The notes beneath the pieces were generated by a model. That model did no database searches. It was not told the origin of the DNA and saw nothing but the letters and a program-made list of their open reading frames with translations. Made by a program: the position numbers and the translations under genes. Below, piece by piece: positions 33,213-43,834 of a stretch of 64,000 nucleotides of DNA (position 1 is the stretch's first letter; the number at the start of each line of letters is the position of its first letter). This DNA is from an uncultured Acidiferrobacteraceae bacterium (GTDB lineage: Bacteria; Pseudomonadota; Gammaproteobacteria; Acidiferrobacterales; SZUA-150). The DNA is taken from the NCBI GenBank assembly GCA_913009895.1, contig CAJVXY010000007.1:22901-86900 (forward strand). The letters are read 5' to 3'.

Positions 33213-33479
33213 ATGCCGATTTACGAATACCGTTGTCAAAGTTGTGGCCATGAATTTGAGTCTATGCAAAAAATGAGTGAGCCACGGCTCACCGATTGTC
33301 CTGAGTGTGGCAAGGCCGAACTCAAAAAAATGGTATCGGCAGCTGGCTTCAAACTTAAAGGGACTGGCTGGTATGAGACCGATTTTAAAAATTCTGGCAA
33401 AGCCGGTAAAAAAGAAACCAGCGCCAAACCTGCTGAAAAAAAGGCAGCGCCAAAAAAATCCAGCGGCGATGCCCATTAA
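33213..33479 (+). CDS. FmdB-family zinc ribbon protein
   Basis: MPIYEYRCQSCGHEFESMQKMSEPRLTDCPECGKAELKKMVSAAGFKLKGTGWYETDFK; typically precedes DUF502/aspS. Confidence 0.93.
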   Translation: MPIYEYRCQSCGHEFESMQKMSEPRLTDCPECGKAELKKMVSAAGFKLKGTGWYETDFKNSGKAGKKETSAKPAEKKAAPKKSSGDAH

Positions 33480-33512
33480 TATTTTAACTATTTCGAGTCA
33501 GGGAGCCTGCCC

Positions 33513-34145
33513 ATGCGTCGATATTTGATCGCAGGACTGCTTGTCTGGGTGCCGTTGGGAGTAACCTTTTTCATCATTAAGTACCTGGTGGATTTGCTGG
33601 ATCAGACCCTGTTATTGTTACCCCTTGCCTATCGACCAGAAACCCTCACGGGTTTTCATATCCCTGGTCTGGGCGTAATCCTGACCGTGATCGTGCTGCT
33701 GGTCACAGGCATGGTGGCTGCCAATTTATTTGGCCGCACACTAGTGAATATCTGGGAAAGCCTGCTGGCACGGATTCCCCTGGTGCGATCAATTTATTCC
33801 GGGGTCAAACAAATAATGGCCACCTTGTTTTCAGATTCCAGCAAATCTTTCAAGGAAGTGGTGATGGTCGAGTACCCGCGTCGTGGCGCCTGGACTCTGG
33901 CTTTTGTCACGGGGGCAGGCTGGCAGCCAGCCAAAGCGCTGGTAAATGAAGATTTAGTGAATATTTATGTGCCAACCACGCCGAATCCTACCTCGGGATT
34001 CTTTCTTATGGTGCCCCGTAAGGATATTATGGCGCTCGACTTATCGATTGATGATGGTCTAAAGATGATATTATCTTTGGGGTTGATCGAGCCACCCGTT
34101 GCAATGGGTCAAGTGGTAACAACTGACAATAAGCCAGCCGATTAA
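33513..34145 (+). CDS. DUF502-family membrane protein
   Basis: LIAGLLVWVPLGVTFFIIKYLVDLLDQTL...PLVRSIYSGVKQIMATLF...VYVPTTPNPTSGFFLMVPRKDI-type sequence. Confidence 0.92.
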   Translation: MRRYLIAGLLVWVPLGVTFFIIKYLVDLLDQTLLLLPLAYRPETLTGFHIPGLGVILTVIVLLVTGMVAANLFGRTLVNIWESLLARIPLVRSIYSGVKQIMATLFSDSSKSFKEVVMVEYPRRGAWTLAFVTGAGWQPAKALVNEDLVNIYVPTTPNPTSGFFLMVPRKDIMALDLSIDDGLKMILSLGLIEPPVAMGQVVTTDNKPAD

Positions 34146-34184
34146 TATTAGATGGGTTTTCCCTCGCAGATTACTTCAAATACT

Positions 34185-34330
34185 GTCATTCCGGCAAACG
34201 ACTGCAGGGACGCAGGAGGTAGAGCGACGCAGGAAGCCAAAGCCGAAGCCGGAATCCATGTTGGAGCGGAGTGTCGTAATAAAGGTGGATGCAATTTTTT
34301 GAAATGGATACCGGCATACGCCGGTATGAC
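34185..34330. repeat. Dispersed intergenic inverted-repeat element copy B (GTCATtCCGGc ... gCCGGtATGAC)
   Basis: Opposed GTCATTCCGGC/GCCGGTATGAC termini and internal GCCGGAATCCA/TGGATACCGGC; fills the DUF502-aspS gap. Confidence 0.75.
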
Positions 34331-34398
34331 AAACAAAGTAAGTGTCCTGTCGGATTGTTACCGAGCAATTTAATTTTTAGAGAGTGAATCATAGAATG

Positions 34399-36186
34399 AC
34401 GGAAATAACCGGCATGCGTAGCCATTTTTGTGGCCAGGTTAACGAAGACCTGGTGGATGAGACGATTACAGTCTGTGGTTGGGTGGATACCCGGCGCGAT
34501 CATGGTGGTGTGATTTTTATTGACATGCGTGACCGTGAAGGTTTGTTGCAGGTTGTTTTTGATCCCGATAGCCCTGAAACATTTAAAATCGCTGAACAGG
34601 TGCGCAATGAATTTGTCCTGCAGGTTGAAGGCAAGGTCAGGCGCCGACCGGAAGGCACGACCAATAGCCAGCTAAAAACCGGCATGGTGGAAGTCCTTGC
34701 CAAAAAAGTAGAGGTGTTAAACCGGTCAGAGCCTATTCCATTCCAGCTTGATGATACCGAGATCAGTGAGTCCGTACGTTTGAATTATCGATTTCTGGAT
34801 TTACGTCGCCAGTTTATGCATAACAATATTCGCCTGCGCCACAAGGTGACACGTTGCATGCGACATTTCCTCGATGATCATGGTTTCATTGATATTGAAA
34901 CACCCATGCTGACGCGCTCAACCCCGGAGGGCGCCCGTGATTACCTGGTGCCAAGCCGGGTTTACGGTGGTCAATTTTTTGCCTTGCCGCAATCACCCCA
35001 GATTTTTAAGCAATTACTCATGATTGCGGGCTTTGAGCGTTATTACCAGATCGCCCGTTGTTTTCGCGATGAAGATTTACGTGCTGACCGGCAACCGGAA
35101 TTTACCCAGCTGGATATCGAACTGGCATTTGTAGATGAAGAAACCATTATGGGTCTCATGGAAAACATGATGCGGACACTCTTTGAGTCGGTCATAGACG
35201 TCAAACTAGTCGATCCTTTTCCGCGCCTGACCTGGCACGATGCCATGTCCCGTTACGGTTCTGACCGGCCTGATTTGCGCAACCCACTGGAATTGGTCGA
35301 GCTTGGCGATGTCATGCAGGACGTGGAATTTAAAGTTTTTGCCGGACCGGCAAAAGACGAAAACGGCCGCGTAGCCGCCTTGCGAGTACCTGGTGGTAAC
35401 GAGCTGTCACGCAAACAGATTGATGAGTATACAAACTATGTAGCGGAATACGGCGCCAGGGGTTTGGCATACATCAAGGTAAATAAAATTGATCAGGGGC
35501 GGGAAGGCCTGCAATCACCGATTCTGAAATTTCTGCCCGATGAAGTCGTGACCACTATTCTTGAACGAACGTTGGCCGCTGACGGTGATTTGATTTTCTT
35601 CGGCGCCGATAAAACCAGCATCGTCAATGATGCCCTGGGTGCGTTACGCGACCAGTTGGGCGCGGACCTGGGCCTGATTGCAGATGGCTGGAAACCCCTG
35701 TGGGTGGTCGATTTCCCCATGTTCGAATATGACGCAACTAACAAACGCTTCAAGGCCCTGCATCATCCTTTTACGGCACCCCAGGAACAAAGCAGTGTTG
35801 ATAAAGAACCGGCCGCGGCCTTGTCCCGTGCCTATGATTTGGTGCTTAATGGTTCAGAATTGGGCGGTGGTTCAATTCGTATTCATCAACCCGACGTACA
35901 GCAAAAAGTATTTGCGGCGTTGGGCATTGAAGATGAGGAAGCCAACGAAAAATTTGGTTTTTTGCTTAAGGCCCTGAAATTTGGCGCACCCCCCCATGGC
36001 GGTATTGCCTTTGGCCTGGATCGCATCGTCGCCATGATGGTGGGCGCGGAATCGATCCGTGATGTAATTGCGTTTCCGAAAACACAAAAAGCATCTTGTT
36101 TGCTCACCAACGCGCCGAGTGTGGTAGATGACAAGCAACTGCGTGAACTCAATATCAAATTGCGCCGCATCCCAACTAACGAATAA
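34399..36186 (+). CDS. aspS: Aspartyl-tRNA synthetase
   Basis: [49 protein letters not shown]...[25 protein letters not shown]. Confidence 0.97.
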   Translation, partial: TEITGMRSHFCGQVNEDLVDETITVCGWVDTRRDHGGVIFIDMRDREGLLQVVFDPDSPETFKIAEQVRNEFVLQVEGKVRRRPEGTTNSQLKTGMVEVLAKKVEVLNRSEPIPFQLDDTEISESVRLNYRFLDLRRQFMHNNIRLRHKVTRCMRHFLDDHGFIDIETPMLTRSTPEGARDYLVPSRVYGGQFFALPQSPQIFKQLLMIAGFERYYQIARCFRDEDLRADRQPEFTQLDIELAFVDEETIMGLMENMMRTLFESVIDVKLVDPFPRLTWHDAMSRYGSDRPDLRNPLELVELGDVMQDVEFKVFAGPAKDENGRVAALRVPGGNELSRKQIDEYTNYVAEYGARGLAYIKVNKIDQGREGLQSPILKFLPDEVVTTILERTLAADGDLIFFGADKTSIVNDALGALRDQLGADLGLIADGWKPLWVVDFPMFEYDATNKRFKALHHPFTAPQEQSSVDKEPAAALSRAYDLVLNGSELGGGSIRIHQPDVQQKVFAALGIEDEEANEKFGFLLKALKFGAPPHGGIAFGLDRIVAMMVGAESIRDVIAFPKTQKASCLLTNAPSVVDDKQLRELNIKLRRIPTNE

Positions 36187-36189
36187 GGA

Positions 36190-36300
36190 TCAATGCAGCC
36201 CGTATGCAGCGCACGAGCCCATGGAAGGGCGAGGGTACAATTCCAGGAAAGGAATCGGTAGAGTCGAGTCAGGAACAGAGACCGAGCAATTATCGAACGT
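36190..36300. repeat. Dispersed intergenic repeat copy C, related to 22382-22515
   Basis: ACGAGCCCATGGAAGGGCGAGGGTA..., GAGCAATTATCGA shared with copy A. Confidence 0.5.
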
Positions 36301-36334
36301 AATCCGGGGCTTATATAAGATCTTTTCCGGATTC

Positions 36335-36362
36335 CATTTTATTTCATCCAGGCTACGTTTAC
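36335..36362. repeat. 28-bp direct repeat flanking the repeat lipoprotein gene (left)
   Basis: CATTTTATTTCATCCAGGCTACGTTTAC; 27/28 identical to 38017-38044. Confidence 0.9.
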
Positions 36363-36447
36363 CGGAGTAATCGCGCCATGATTAAACGTGTGCAGATTTT
36401 AATGTAAACACCTGCCAGACTATTCCCGCAGCCCGGTGCCCCTTGCG

Positions 36448-37902
36448 TTATTGCAATAACCCATCCATGCCTATGGCCGCCAGGCGATTGCGGGCAGTGC
36501 CGCCAATAGTGGTGAAGGCCCCGCCGGCATAGACCGTGCTGCCGTCAATGGCCAGGACCCAAACTGCATTATTGGCATCGGGATTCCAGGCGGTGCTCAA
36601 CACGCCATCCGTTCCTATGGCCGCCAGGCGACTGCGGGCAGTACCGCCAATAGCGTTGAAGAACCCGCCGGCATAGACCGTGCTGCCGTCAATGGCCAGG
36701 GCCGAAACCCTACTATTGGCATTGGGATTCCAGGCGGTGCTTAACACGCCATCGGTACCTATGGCCGCTAACCGATTGCGGACAGTGCCGCCAATAGTGG
36801 TGAAGTCCCCCCCGGCATAGACCGTGCTGCCGTCAATGGCCAGGGCAAAAACCTCATTATTGGCATTGGGATTCCAGGCGGTGCTCAACACGCCATCCGT
36901 TCCTATGGCCGCCAGATTATTGCGGGCAGTGCCGCCAATAGCGGTGAAGGCCCCCCCGGCATAGACCGTGCTGCCGTCAATGGCCAGGGCCGAAACCGTA
37001 CTATTGGCATCGGGATTCCAAACGGTGCTCAACACGCCATCGGTACCTATGGCCGCTAACCGATTGCGGACAGTGCCGCCAATCGTGGTGAATGCCCCGC
37101 CGGCATAGACCGTGCTGCCGTCAATGGCCAGGGCCCAAACCCCATCATTGGCATCGGGATTCCAGGTGGTGCTTAACACGCCATCGGCGCCTATGGCCGC
37201 CAGATTATTGCGGACAGTGCCGCCAATAGTGGTGAAGTCCCCCCCGGCATAGACCGTGCTGCCGTCAATGGCCAGGGCCCAAACCGCATTATTGGCATCG
37301 GGATTCCAGGCGGTGCTTAACACGCCATCCGTGCCGATGGCCGCTAACCGATTGCGGACAGTGCCGCCAATAGCGGTGAAGAGCCCGCTGGCATAGACCG
37401 TGCTGCCGTCAATGGCCAGGGCCCAAACCGCATTATTGGCATTGGGATTCCAGGCGCCCAGGGTGCCATCGGCCTGAATGTGGGCCAGCCGATTGCGGGT
37501 TTGGCCAGCCACGATGGTAAAATTGCCACCGATATACCAGCCGCCATTGCCATCGGCAACGGTGGCACGGATGGCGTCATTGACCTCGGGAAAACCGGTG
37601 GCGGTGATGCCGGTGGTCGCATCCAGGGACGCCCCCCGGCCGGTCACATAATGGACGCTGGTGAAACTGCCGCCAATATATGTGGTGCCAGCGCCGTCCC
37701 GGGCGATAGCATTCACGGTTCCATTGGTGCCAATGCGTAGGGCCGAGGGCAGGACGAGTCCGCCACCGCCACCACCATCACCGCCACTACTGCCACCACC
37801 ACCGCAGGCAGCCAGAATAAAGATGAAAAAGAAGAGAAACCAGGCCTGACAGCGCCGGCGGCCTGGGCTTGTAGCATCGAGACAGGTGCGTATGAACATC
37901 AT
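36448..37902 (-). CDS. Beta-propeller-like repeat lipoprotein (seven 48-aa repeats)
   Basis: MMFIRTCLDATSPGRRRCQAWFLFFFIFILAACGGGGSSGGDGGGGGG, then 7x WNPDANNAVWALAIDGSTVYAGGDFTTIGGTVRNRLAAIGTDGVLSTA; track start 38019 is an extension. Confidence 0.82.
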   Translation of the reverse strand: MMFIRTCLDATSPGRRRCQAWFLFFFIFILAACGGGGSSGGDGGGGGGLVLPSALRIGTNGTVNAIARDGAGTTYIGGSFTSVHYVTGRGASLDATTGITATGFPEVNDAIRATVADGNGGWYIGGNFTIVAGQTRNRLAHIQADGTLGAWNPNANNAVWALAIDGSTVYASGLFTAIGGTVRNRLAAIGTDGVLSTAWNPDANNAVWALAIDGSTVYAGGDFTTIGGTVRNNLAAIGADGVLSTTWNPDANDGVWALAIDGSTVYAGGAFTTIGGTVRNRLAAIGTDGVLSTVWNPDANSTVSALAIDGSTVYAGGAFTAIGGTARNNLAAIGTDGVLSTAWNPNANNEVFALAIDGSTVYAGGDFTTIGGTVRNRLAAIGTDGVLSTAWNPNANSRVSALAIDGSTVYAGGFFNAIGGTARSRLAAIGTDGVLSTAWNPDANNAVWVLAIDGSTVYAGGAFTTIGGTARNRLAAIGMDGLLQ

Positions 37903-38016
37903 TTCATAATCCTTCGCGGGATAAATGGGGTTAGTCGTATTTGCAAAGACAAAGACTAGGAAATGATTGAGGTTATTGCAATAGAGCGCTGGTGAAATCA
38001 GGTGAATTACACCGCA

Positions 38017-38044
38017 CATTTTATTTCATCCAGTCTACGTTTAC
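38017..38044. repeat. 28-bp direct repeat flanking the repeat lipoprotein gene (right)
   Basis: CATTTTATTTCATCCAGTCTACGTTTAC. Confidence 0.9.
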
Positions 38045-38302
38045 TGTGATGACCGCATAAAAAAAAGAATATTGTGGTTGCCAATGCGTATAAAGTGCTG
38101 CCCCAGCGGCAATACTATTACAAACTTGGCGTGAATTTGAACAAAGAGCATGCTTTTGTCCTTGAAATGACAGTCGAAACAGGGGTAACGTTAAATCTAC
38201 AGGAACATGAAACGGTGCAGTCAATGCAGGGTGAGCAGCCGCTTCCGGCGTCCCTGCCTGACTGAGAGCGAGATTACTAAATTAGGGGTTATATAGACCG
38301 AG

Positions 38303-39406
38303 ATGGCAGCACACGCACTTATTTACGATGATTATGACTGCATTCCTGATGCGGAATGTGAGCAGCGTATTATTGATGCCAAGGCAGCGTTGGGGGAACG
38401 GCTCGTTATCCTCGGTCATCACTACCAGCGCGATGAGGTTTTTCGACACGCCGATTATACCGGTGACTCTTTAAAACTGTCTCGAATAGCGGCCGCATCA
38501 AAGGCCGATTATATTGTTTTTTGTGGCGTGCACTTCATGGCCGAAGTGGCCGATATCCTGTCCCGGGATAATCAAATGGCCATTTTGCCGGATTTGTCTG
38601 CCGGCTGCTCTATGGCTGATATGGCCAACCTGGCCAATGTCAACCGCGCCTGGCGGGAACTGAACACGGTGCTTGATGTTGAGTCCCAGGTCACCCCAAT
38701 TACTTATATCAACTCGGCTGCAGACCTGAAGGCTTTCTGTGGCAAGCACGACGGTATTGTCTGCACCTCTACCAATGCCGGTGAGGTGATGCAATGGGCA
38801 TTTGAGCAACGGGAAAAGATATTGTTTTTCCCCGATCAGCATTTGGGCAGGAATACCGGTTACTCAAAACTGGATATTCCCCTGGCGGATATGGTGGTGT
38901 GGGACTTCGATCTGCCACTGGGCGGGCTTACCAAGGACCAAATTTTGAATGCCAGGCTGATTCTTTGGAAAGGTTTTTGCTCAGTACACCAGGTATTCAA
39001 ACCCGAACATATTACTGCTTTTCGTGCGCGCCACCCCCAGGGAAAAGTGATCTCCCATCCCGAGGCAAGTTTTGAGGTTTGCCAGTCCTCAGATTTTGTT
39101 GGCTCAACGGAATTTATTATTAGAACGGTTGCTGATTCGGCGCCGGGCAGCCATTGGCTGGTAGGGACTGAGCTCAACCTGGTGAATCGATTACAGGCCA
39201 ACCACGCCCATGAAAATAAACATATCGAATTTATGTCGCCCACGGTCTGCATGTGTTCCACCATGTTTCGTATCGATCCCCAACGCCTTGTCTGGACCCT
39301 GGAAAACCTGGTCGAAGGCAATGTGGTTAATCGTATTCATGTCAGCCAACAGGAAGCTGAGTTGGCCCGCCTGGCGCTGGATCGCATGTTGACGGTTTCT
39401 CACTGA
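38303..39406 (+). CDS. nadA: Quinolinate synthase
   Basis: LVILGHHYQRDEVFRHADYTGDSLKLSR, VCTSTNAGEVMQWA, FFPDQHLGRNTGY, Cys ligands. Confidence 0.97.
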   Translation: MAAHALIYDDYDCIPDAECEQRIIDAKAALGERLVILGHHYQRDEVFRHADYTGDSLKLSRIAAASKADYIVFCGVHFMAEVADILSRDNQMAILPDLSAGCSMADMANLANVNRAWRELNTVLDVESQVTPITYINSAADLKAFCGKHDGIVCTSTNAGEVMQWAFEQREKILFFPDQHLGRNTGYSKLDIPLADMVVWDFDLPLGGLTKDQILNARLILWKGFCSVHQVFKPEHITAFRARHPQGKVISHPEASFEVCQSSDFVGSTEFIIRTVADSAPGSHWLVGTELNLVNRLQANHAHENKHIEFMSPTVCMCSTMFRIDPQRLVWTLENLVEGNVVNRIHVSQQEAELARLALDRMLTVSH

Positions 39407-39616
39407 AATTTTCACTGCCCCAATTTTCACACACCTTTTCTGGATCACTTTCCCGGGGCATGGTTCAAATCCAGCCAGTTCCAAAATGCCTCGTTACTCG
39501 ATTTTGTTTGGTCGTGCCGTCTGGTGCAATATTCGAGCTATGGTAAACTGCCAGCCATACCTAAATGAGGTATGCACGATAAACGAAATTAACTATTTTG
39601 AATTACGGGAGTAGTC

Positions 39617-40360
39617 ATGGCCGGTCACAGTAAATGGGCCAATATCCGGTTCCGCAAAGGCGCACAAGACGCCAAGCGCGGTAAAATATTTACCAAGCTT
39701 ATACGAGAAATTACGGTCGCTACCCGTATGGGTGGTGGCGATTCCAGTGCCAATCCGCGCCTGCGCACGGCCATTGACAAGGCCCTTGGTCAAAATATGA
39801 ACAAGGACAGGATCGAAAAAGCAATCCAAAGGGGCACAGGTGAAATTGAAGGCGCCCATTACGAAGAAGCACGTTACGAAGGTTATGGCCCCAGCGGCGT
39901 CGCGGTCTTGGTAGAGTGCACCACTGATAACAAAAACCGGACCGTGAGCGAAGTGCGACATGCCTTTTCCAAACATGGGGGCAATCTGGGCACCGATGGT
40001 TCGGTGGCATATTTGTTTAATCGATTGGGCATCCTGACTTATCCTGCTGGCAGTGATGAGGACGCGATTATGGAGGCAGCCCTTGAGGCCGGGGCCGAAG
40101 ATATTGTGACTGAAGATGACGGCACCATTGAGGTCACTATGCCGGCCGATCATTACCATGCCGTGCTGGCAGCGATGGGCACAGCAGGCCATGTACCCGA
40201 ACATTCAGAAATAACAGAACGGGCAACCACTGAAACCAAACTGGACGCAGAAGGTGCCGAGAAAATGCTGCGCATGCTCGATGCCCTGGAGGAACTGGAT
40301 GACGTACAGAACGTATTCAGTAATGCCGACATCCCTGAAGAGTTGCTGGAACCACAATAA
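39617..40360 (+). CDS. yebC: YebC/PmpR family transcriptional regulator
   Basis: MAGHSKWANIRFRKGAQDAKRGKIFTKLIREITVA. Confidence 0.97.
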   Translation: MAGHSKWANIRFRKGAQDAKRGKIFTKLIREITVATRMGGGDSSANPRLRTAIDKALGQNMNKDRIEKAIQRGTGEIEGAHYEEARYEGYGPSGVAVLVECTTDNKNRTVSEVRHAFSKHGGNLGTDGSVAYLFNRLGILTYPAGSDEDAIMEAALEAGAEDIVTEDDGTIEVTMPADHYHAVLAAMGTAGHVPEHSEITERATTETKLDAEGAEKMLRMLDALEELDDVQNVFSNADIPEELLEPQ

Positions 40361-40363
40361 CCC

Positions 40364-40882
40364 ATGCGCATCCTTGGCATTGATCCCGGTTCCAGAGTGA
40401 CAGGATTTGGTGTCATTAATACTGATGCTCGCGGCAAACCTGGCTACCATGCCAGTGGTTGTATTCGTATCCCCGCAACTGAATTACCAGCAAGGTTAAA
40501 AGTCATTTTTGACGGCATCACAGAATTAATCCAGTTACATGAACCTGATGTGGTGGCAATCGAGAAGGTGTTTATGGCCCGCAATGCTGATTCTGCCTTG
40601 AAGCTGGGGCAGGCCCGGGGGGCCGCGATTTGTGCGGCCACCCAACACGATTTGCCCGTGACTGAATATACTGCCCTGCAGATTAAACAGGCCACCGTCG
40701 GTCGTGGTCACGCGGGCAAGGACCAGGTCACGCACATGGTGGTGGCGTTGCTTGGTCTATCTGCTGCGCCCCAGGTGGACGCGGCCGACGCACTGGCGTG
40801 CGCCATTTGCCATGCCCATCATCAGAAAGGCCAGGCGATGCTGGAGCAGGCATTACCACTGAATGCCGGACAGCATTCATGA
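40364..40882 (+). CDS. ruvC: Holliday junction endonuclease RuvC
   Basis: [18 protein letters not shown]...[25 protein letters not shown]. Confidence 0.98.
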   Translation: MRILGIDPGSRVTGFGVINTDARGKPGYHASGCIRIPATELPARLKVIFDGITELIQLHEPDVVAIEKVFMARNADSALKLGQARGAAICAATQHDLPVTEYTALQIKQATVGRGHAGKDQVTHMVVALLGLSAAPQVDAADALACAICHAHHQKGQAMLEQALPLNAGQHS

Positions 40883-41481
40883 TTGGCCGCTTGCAAGGTG
40901 TGTTGCTGGTTAAAGAACCACCGTTGCTGCTGGTGGAGGTTGGCGGTGTGGGCTATGAGCTGGAGGCGCCCATGACCACGTTTTATGACTTGCCGGCAGT
41001 GGGCGAGAAAATCATTTTGCATACCCATATGGTGGTGCGGGAAGATGCCCAATTATTGTATGGCTTCTCAAAATTATCCCAAAGGCGATTATTCAGGGAT
41101 TTGCTTAAGGTCAATGGCGTGGGTCCGCGCATGGCATTGGCGGTTTTATCCGGTATGTCTGACCAGGAATTTGCCGACTGTATCATTCGTGAAGATGTCA
41201 CTCACTTAACCAAAATCCCGGGTGTTGGCCGAAAAACTGCGGAAAGATTAATTGTCGAAATGCGGGACAAGATGACAGCGCTCAAGGCAACGGTGGCCTC
41301 CGCGACGGGTACCGTGACCCCTGCCGTTCAGGATCCAGTGAGTGAGGCTGTCAGCGCCCTGGTTTCACTAGGTTATAAATCCCAGGAGGCCAGTCGCCTG
41401 GTGCGGGCAGTGGACGCCAATGAGAAAACAACCGAACAAATTATTCGTGAAGCCTTAAAGAGCATGACAGGCGTCGCATGA
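40879..41481 (+). CDS. ruvA: Holliday junction helicase subunit RuvA
   Basis: [35 protein letters not shown] overlap with ruvC; track start 40798 is an extension. Confidence 0.97.
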   Translation: MIGRLQGVLLVKEPPLLLVEVGGVGYELEAPMTTFYDLPAVGEKIILHTHMVVREDAQLLYGFSKLSQRRLFRDLLKVNGVGPRMALAVLSGMSDQEFADCIIREDVTHLTKIPGVGRKTAERLIVEMRDKMTALKATVASATGTVTPAVQDPVSEAVSALVSLGYKSQEASRLVRAVDANEKTTEQIIREALKSMTGVA

Positions 41482-41516
41482 GTATTAAAACGCAGCATGA
41501 ATATTAATTCGATAAT

Positions 41517-42578
41517 ATGATTGAAAACGACAGATTAGTGTCAGCCCATGTGTTGGCTCACGATGAAGAAGTGATGCAGGATCCAGGTCTGCGTCCTTTG
41601 AAGTTAACTGACTACATTGGTCAGCCCCATATCCACGAGCAGTTTGAGGTGTTTATCCCTGCTGCCCGGGCCCGTAAGGAAGCCCTGGATCACGTGCTGT
41701 TATTTGGTCCGCCCGGACTGGGTAAAACCACCCTGGCCCATATCATTGCCCACGAGATGGGATCAAACCTGCGTTCGACTTCGGGTCCGGTACTGGAGCG
41801 GGCGGGGGATCTGGCTGCATTGTTGACCAATCTCGAGGCCCACGATGTTTTGTTCATTGACGAAATTCACCGCCTGAGCCCCGTTGTCGAGGAAATACTC
41901 TACCCGGCCCTGGAAGACTACCAGCTGGATATCATAATCGGCGAAGGGCCGGCTGCCCGTTCCATTAAACTGGATCTGCCACCATTTACCCTGATTGGCG
42001 CCACAACCCGCGCCGGTTTACTGACCTCACCCCTGCGGGATCGTTTTGGTATTGTCCAGCGCCTGGAGTTTTACTCGCAACCGGATTTAGCCCATATCGT
42101 CAATCGCTCCGCGAGTATTCTCGGTATCAAGTCAGAACAAGCTGGTGTCGAGGCGATTGCCTCACGTTCCCGCGGTACACCCCGTATCGCCAATCGTTTA
42201 TTAAGGCGGGCGCGAGATTATGCGGAGATTAAAGGAGACGGGGTACTGACCGGTGACATTGCCGCTGCGGCTTTAGACATGTTAGATGTAGACCCCAATG
42301 GCCTGGATACGCTGGACCGGAAATTCATGCTGACTTTACTGGAAAAATTTGATGGCGGGCCAGTGGGCATTGATAACCTGGCGGCGGCCATTGGGGAAGA
42401 AAAAGGCACGTTGGAGGATGTCATCGAACCTTACTTGATTCAACAGGGCTTGATCATGCGTACCGCCCGTGGCCGACAGGCAACCCGCCATGCCTGGCAG
42501 TATTTTGGATTAAACATGACGAGTGATGCCAAGGGACAAAATGAATTGTTTGACAATGAAAATGAAAGTATTAAATAA
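41517..42578 (+). CDS. ruvB: Holliday junction helicase subunit RuvB
   Basis: [25 protein letters not shown]...[21 protein letters not shown]. Confidence 0.98.
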   Translation: MIENDRLVSAHVLAHDEEVMQDPGLRPLKLTDYIGQPHIHEQFEVFIPAARARKEALDHVLLFGPPGLGKTTLAHIIAHEMGSNLRSTSGPVLERAGDLAALLTNLEAHDVLFIDEIHRLSPVVEEILYPALEDYQLDIIIGEGPAARSIKLDLPPFTLIGATTRAGLLTSPLRDRFGIVQRLEFYSQPDLAHIVNRSASILGIKSEQAGVEAIASRSRGTPRIANRLLRRARDYAEIKGDGVLTGDIAAAALDMLDVDPNGLDTLDRKFMLTLLEKFDGGPVGIDNLAAAIGEEKGTLEDVIEPYLIQQGLIMRTARGRQATRHAWQYFGLNMTSDAKGQNELFDNENESIK

Positions 42579-42661
42579 ATTATCTTGTAACCATTTTATT
42601 TTGACCCTTTTTATTAAACCTGACGTTTACCTGTTATCAACCACAATACAGTCTGGCATAC

Positions 42662-43087
42662 GTGAAGTTCGTGAGTAATAGTGTTTTTTCCATTCCGGTG
42701 CGCATTTATTATGAAGACACTGATACTGGTGGCGTGGTTTATTACGCCAATTATTTGCGTTTTATGGAGCGTGCCCGCACTGACTGGTTGCGGCATCAGG
42801 GTTTTGAGCAAACAGCATTGGCAGATGAGCATCAAATCGTGCTGGCTGTGAAACAAGCCAACATCAAATATATCAAACCGGCAAGACTGGATGATTCATT
42901 AGAAGTGAGCGCAAAAATAACCCGCATCGGCAGTGCCAGTATTACTTTTAACCAGCAGGTGAGCCGGGCCCGGGAATTGTTATGTGATGGCGAAGTCAGA
43001 ATTGTTTGTCTGGACACAATAACATTCAGACCAAAAGCGATCCCGGATTTTTTCCTGGATAAAATACAGGTAGACCAGAATTCATAA
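42662..43087 (+). CDS. ybgC: YbgC-type acyl-CoA thioesterase (Tol-Pal associated)
   Basis: IPVRIYYEDTDTGGVVYYANYLRFMERARTDWLR; upstream of tolQ. Confidence 0.95.
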   Translation: MKFVSNSVFSIPVRIYYEDTDTGGVVYYANYLRFMERARTDWLRHQGFEQTALADEHQIVLAVKQANIKYIKPARLDDSLEVSAKITRIGSASITFNQQVSRARELLCDGEVRIVCLDTITFRPKAIPDFFLDKIQVDQNS

Positions 43088-43141
43088 TGAAAAAATTTAA
43101 ACAAAAATTAGATTAATACAATTTAGTGATGGGAGTTAAGT

Positions 43142-43834
43142 ATGGTATCGGCCACTGAGGGCATCGAATTTTTTACACTGATCACGGAAGCCAGCCTGTT
43201 GGTGCAGTTGGTGATGTTATTACTATTAATAGCTTCACTCATGTCATGGACCATGATTTTCAGAAAATGGTTTGCCATCAAATGGGCTACACGGCAGGCC
43301 ACACGTTTTGAAGATAAATTCTGGTCAGGCGGTAACTTGTCACAAATGTTCAGTGAACTTACAGAGAAGGATTCACAGCCCACTGGCATGGCCAGTTTGT
43401 TCGTGGATGGGTTCAGGGAGTATCGACGACTGCAACAAGCCAATGCCCCGGCGGGTGATATCCTCAGCGGTGTCCAACGCGCCATGCGGGTGGCCTTGAT
43501 GCGCGAAGCCGATTACATGGAAACCAACCTTGCGTTTCTGGCGACCGTCGGCTCTACCAGCCCCTACGTGGGTTTATTTGGGACGGTTTGGGGTATTATG
43601 AACTCATTTCGATCATTGAGTCTTTCCCAGCAGGCTACAATCGCCCAGGTGGCGCCGGGCATCGCCGAAGCACTGGTGGCCACGGCCATGGGTCTGTTTG
43701 CCGCAATCCCGGCAGTGATTGCTTATAATCGATATTCCAACCAGGTGGAACGGTTATTGACCCGCTACGAGGTCTTTAGCGAGGAGTTTTCCAGTATCGT
43801 CCATCGTCAGGCCAGGAGTGAAAACAAGCCATGA
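43142..43834 (+). CDS. tolQ: Tol-Pal system protein TolQ
   Basis: LATVGSTSPYVGLFGTVWGIMNSFRSLSLSQQATIAQVAPGIAEALVATAMGLFAAIPAVIAYNR. Confidence 0.97.
   Translation: MVSATEGIEFFTLITEASLLVQLVMLLLLIASLMSWTMIFRKWFAIKWATRQATRFEDKFWSGGNLSQMFSELTEKDSQPTGMASLFVDGFREYRRLQQANAPAGDILSGVQRAMRVALMREADYMETNLAFLATVGSTSPYVGLFGTVWGIMNSFRSLSLSQQATIAQVAPGIAEALVATAMGLFAAIPAVIAYNRYSNQVERLLTRYEVFSEEFSSIVHRQARSENKP

Noticed and set aside
36448-37462. CRISPR-like or satellite array interpretation of the 144-bp repeats
   Set aside because: Repeats are contiguous and in frame within a lipoprotein CDS, with no spacers; coding tandem repeat.
37344-37849. Additional ORFs on both strands over the repeat lipoprotein
   Set aside because: Repeat- and GC-driven shadow frames; no initiation context or recognisable domains.
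38074-38265. 63-aa plus-strand ORF before nadA
   Set aside because: GTG start without clear RBS, no recognisable family; insufficient support.
40798-40878. Upstream extension of ruvA
   Set aside because: Canonical MIGRLQG start at 40879 overlaps the ruvC stop; earlier start unlikely.
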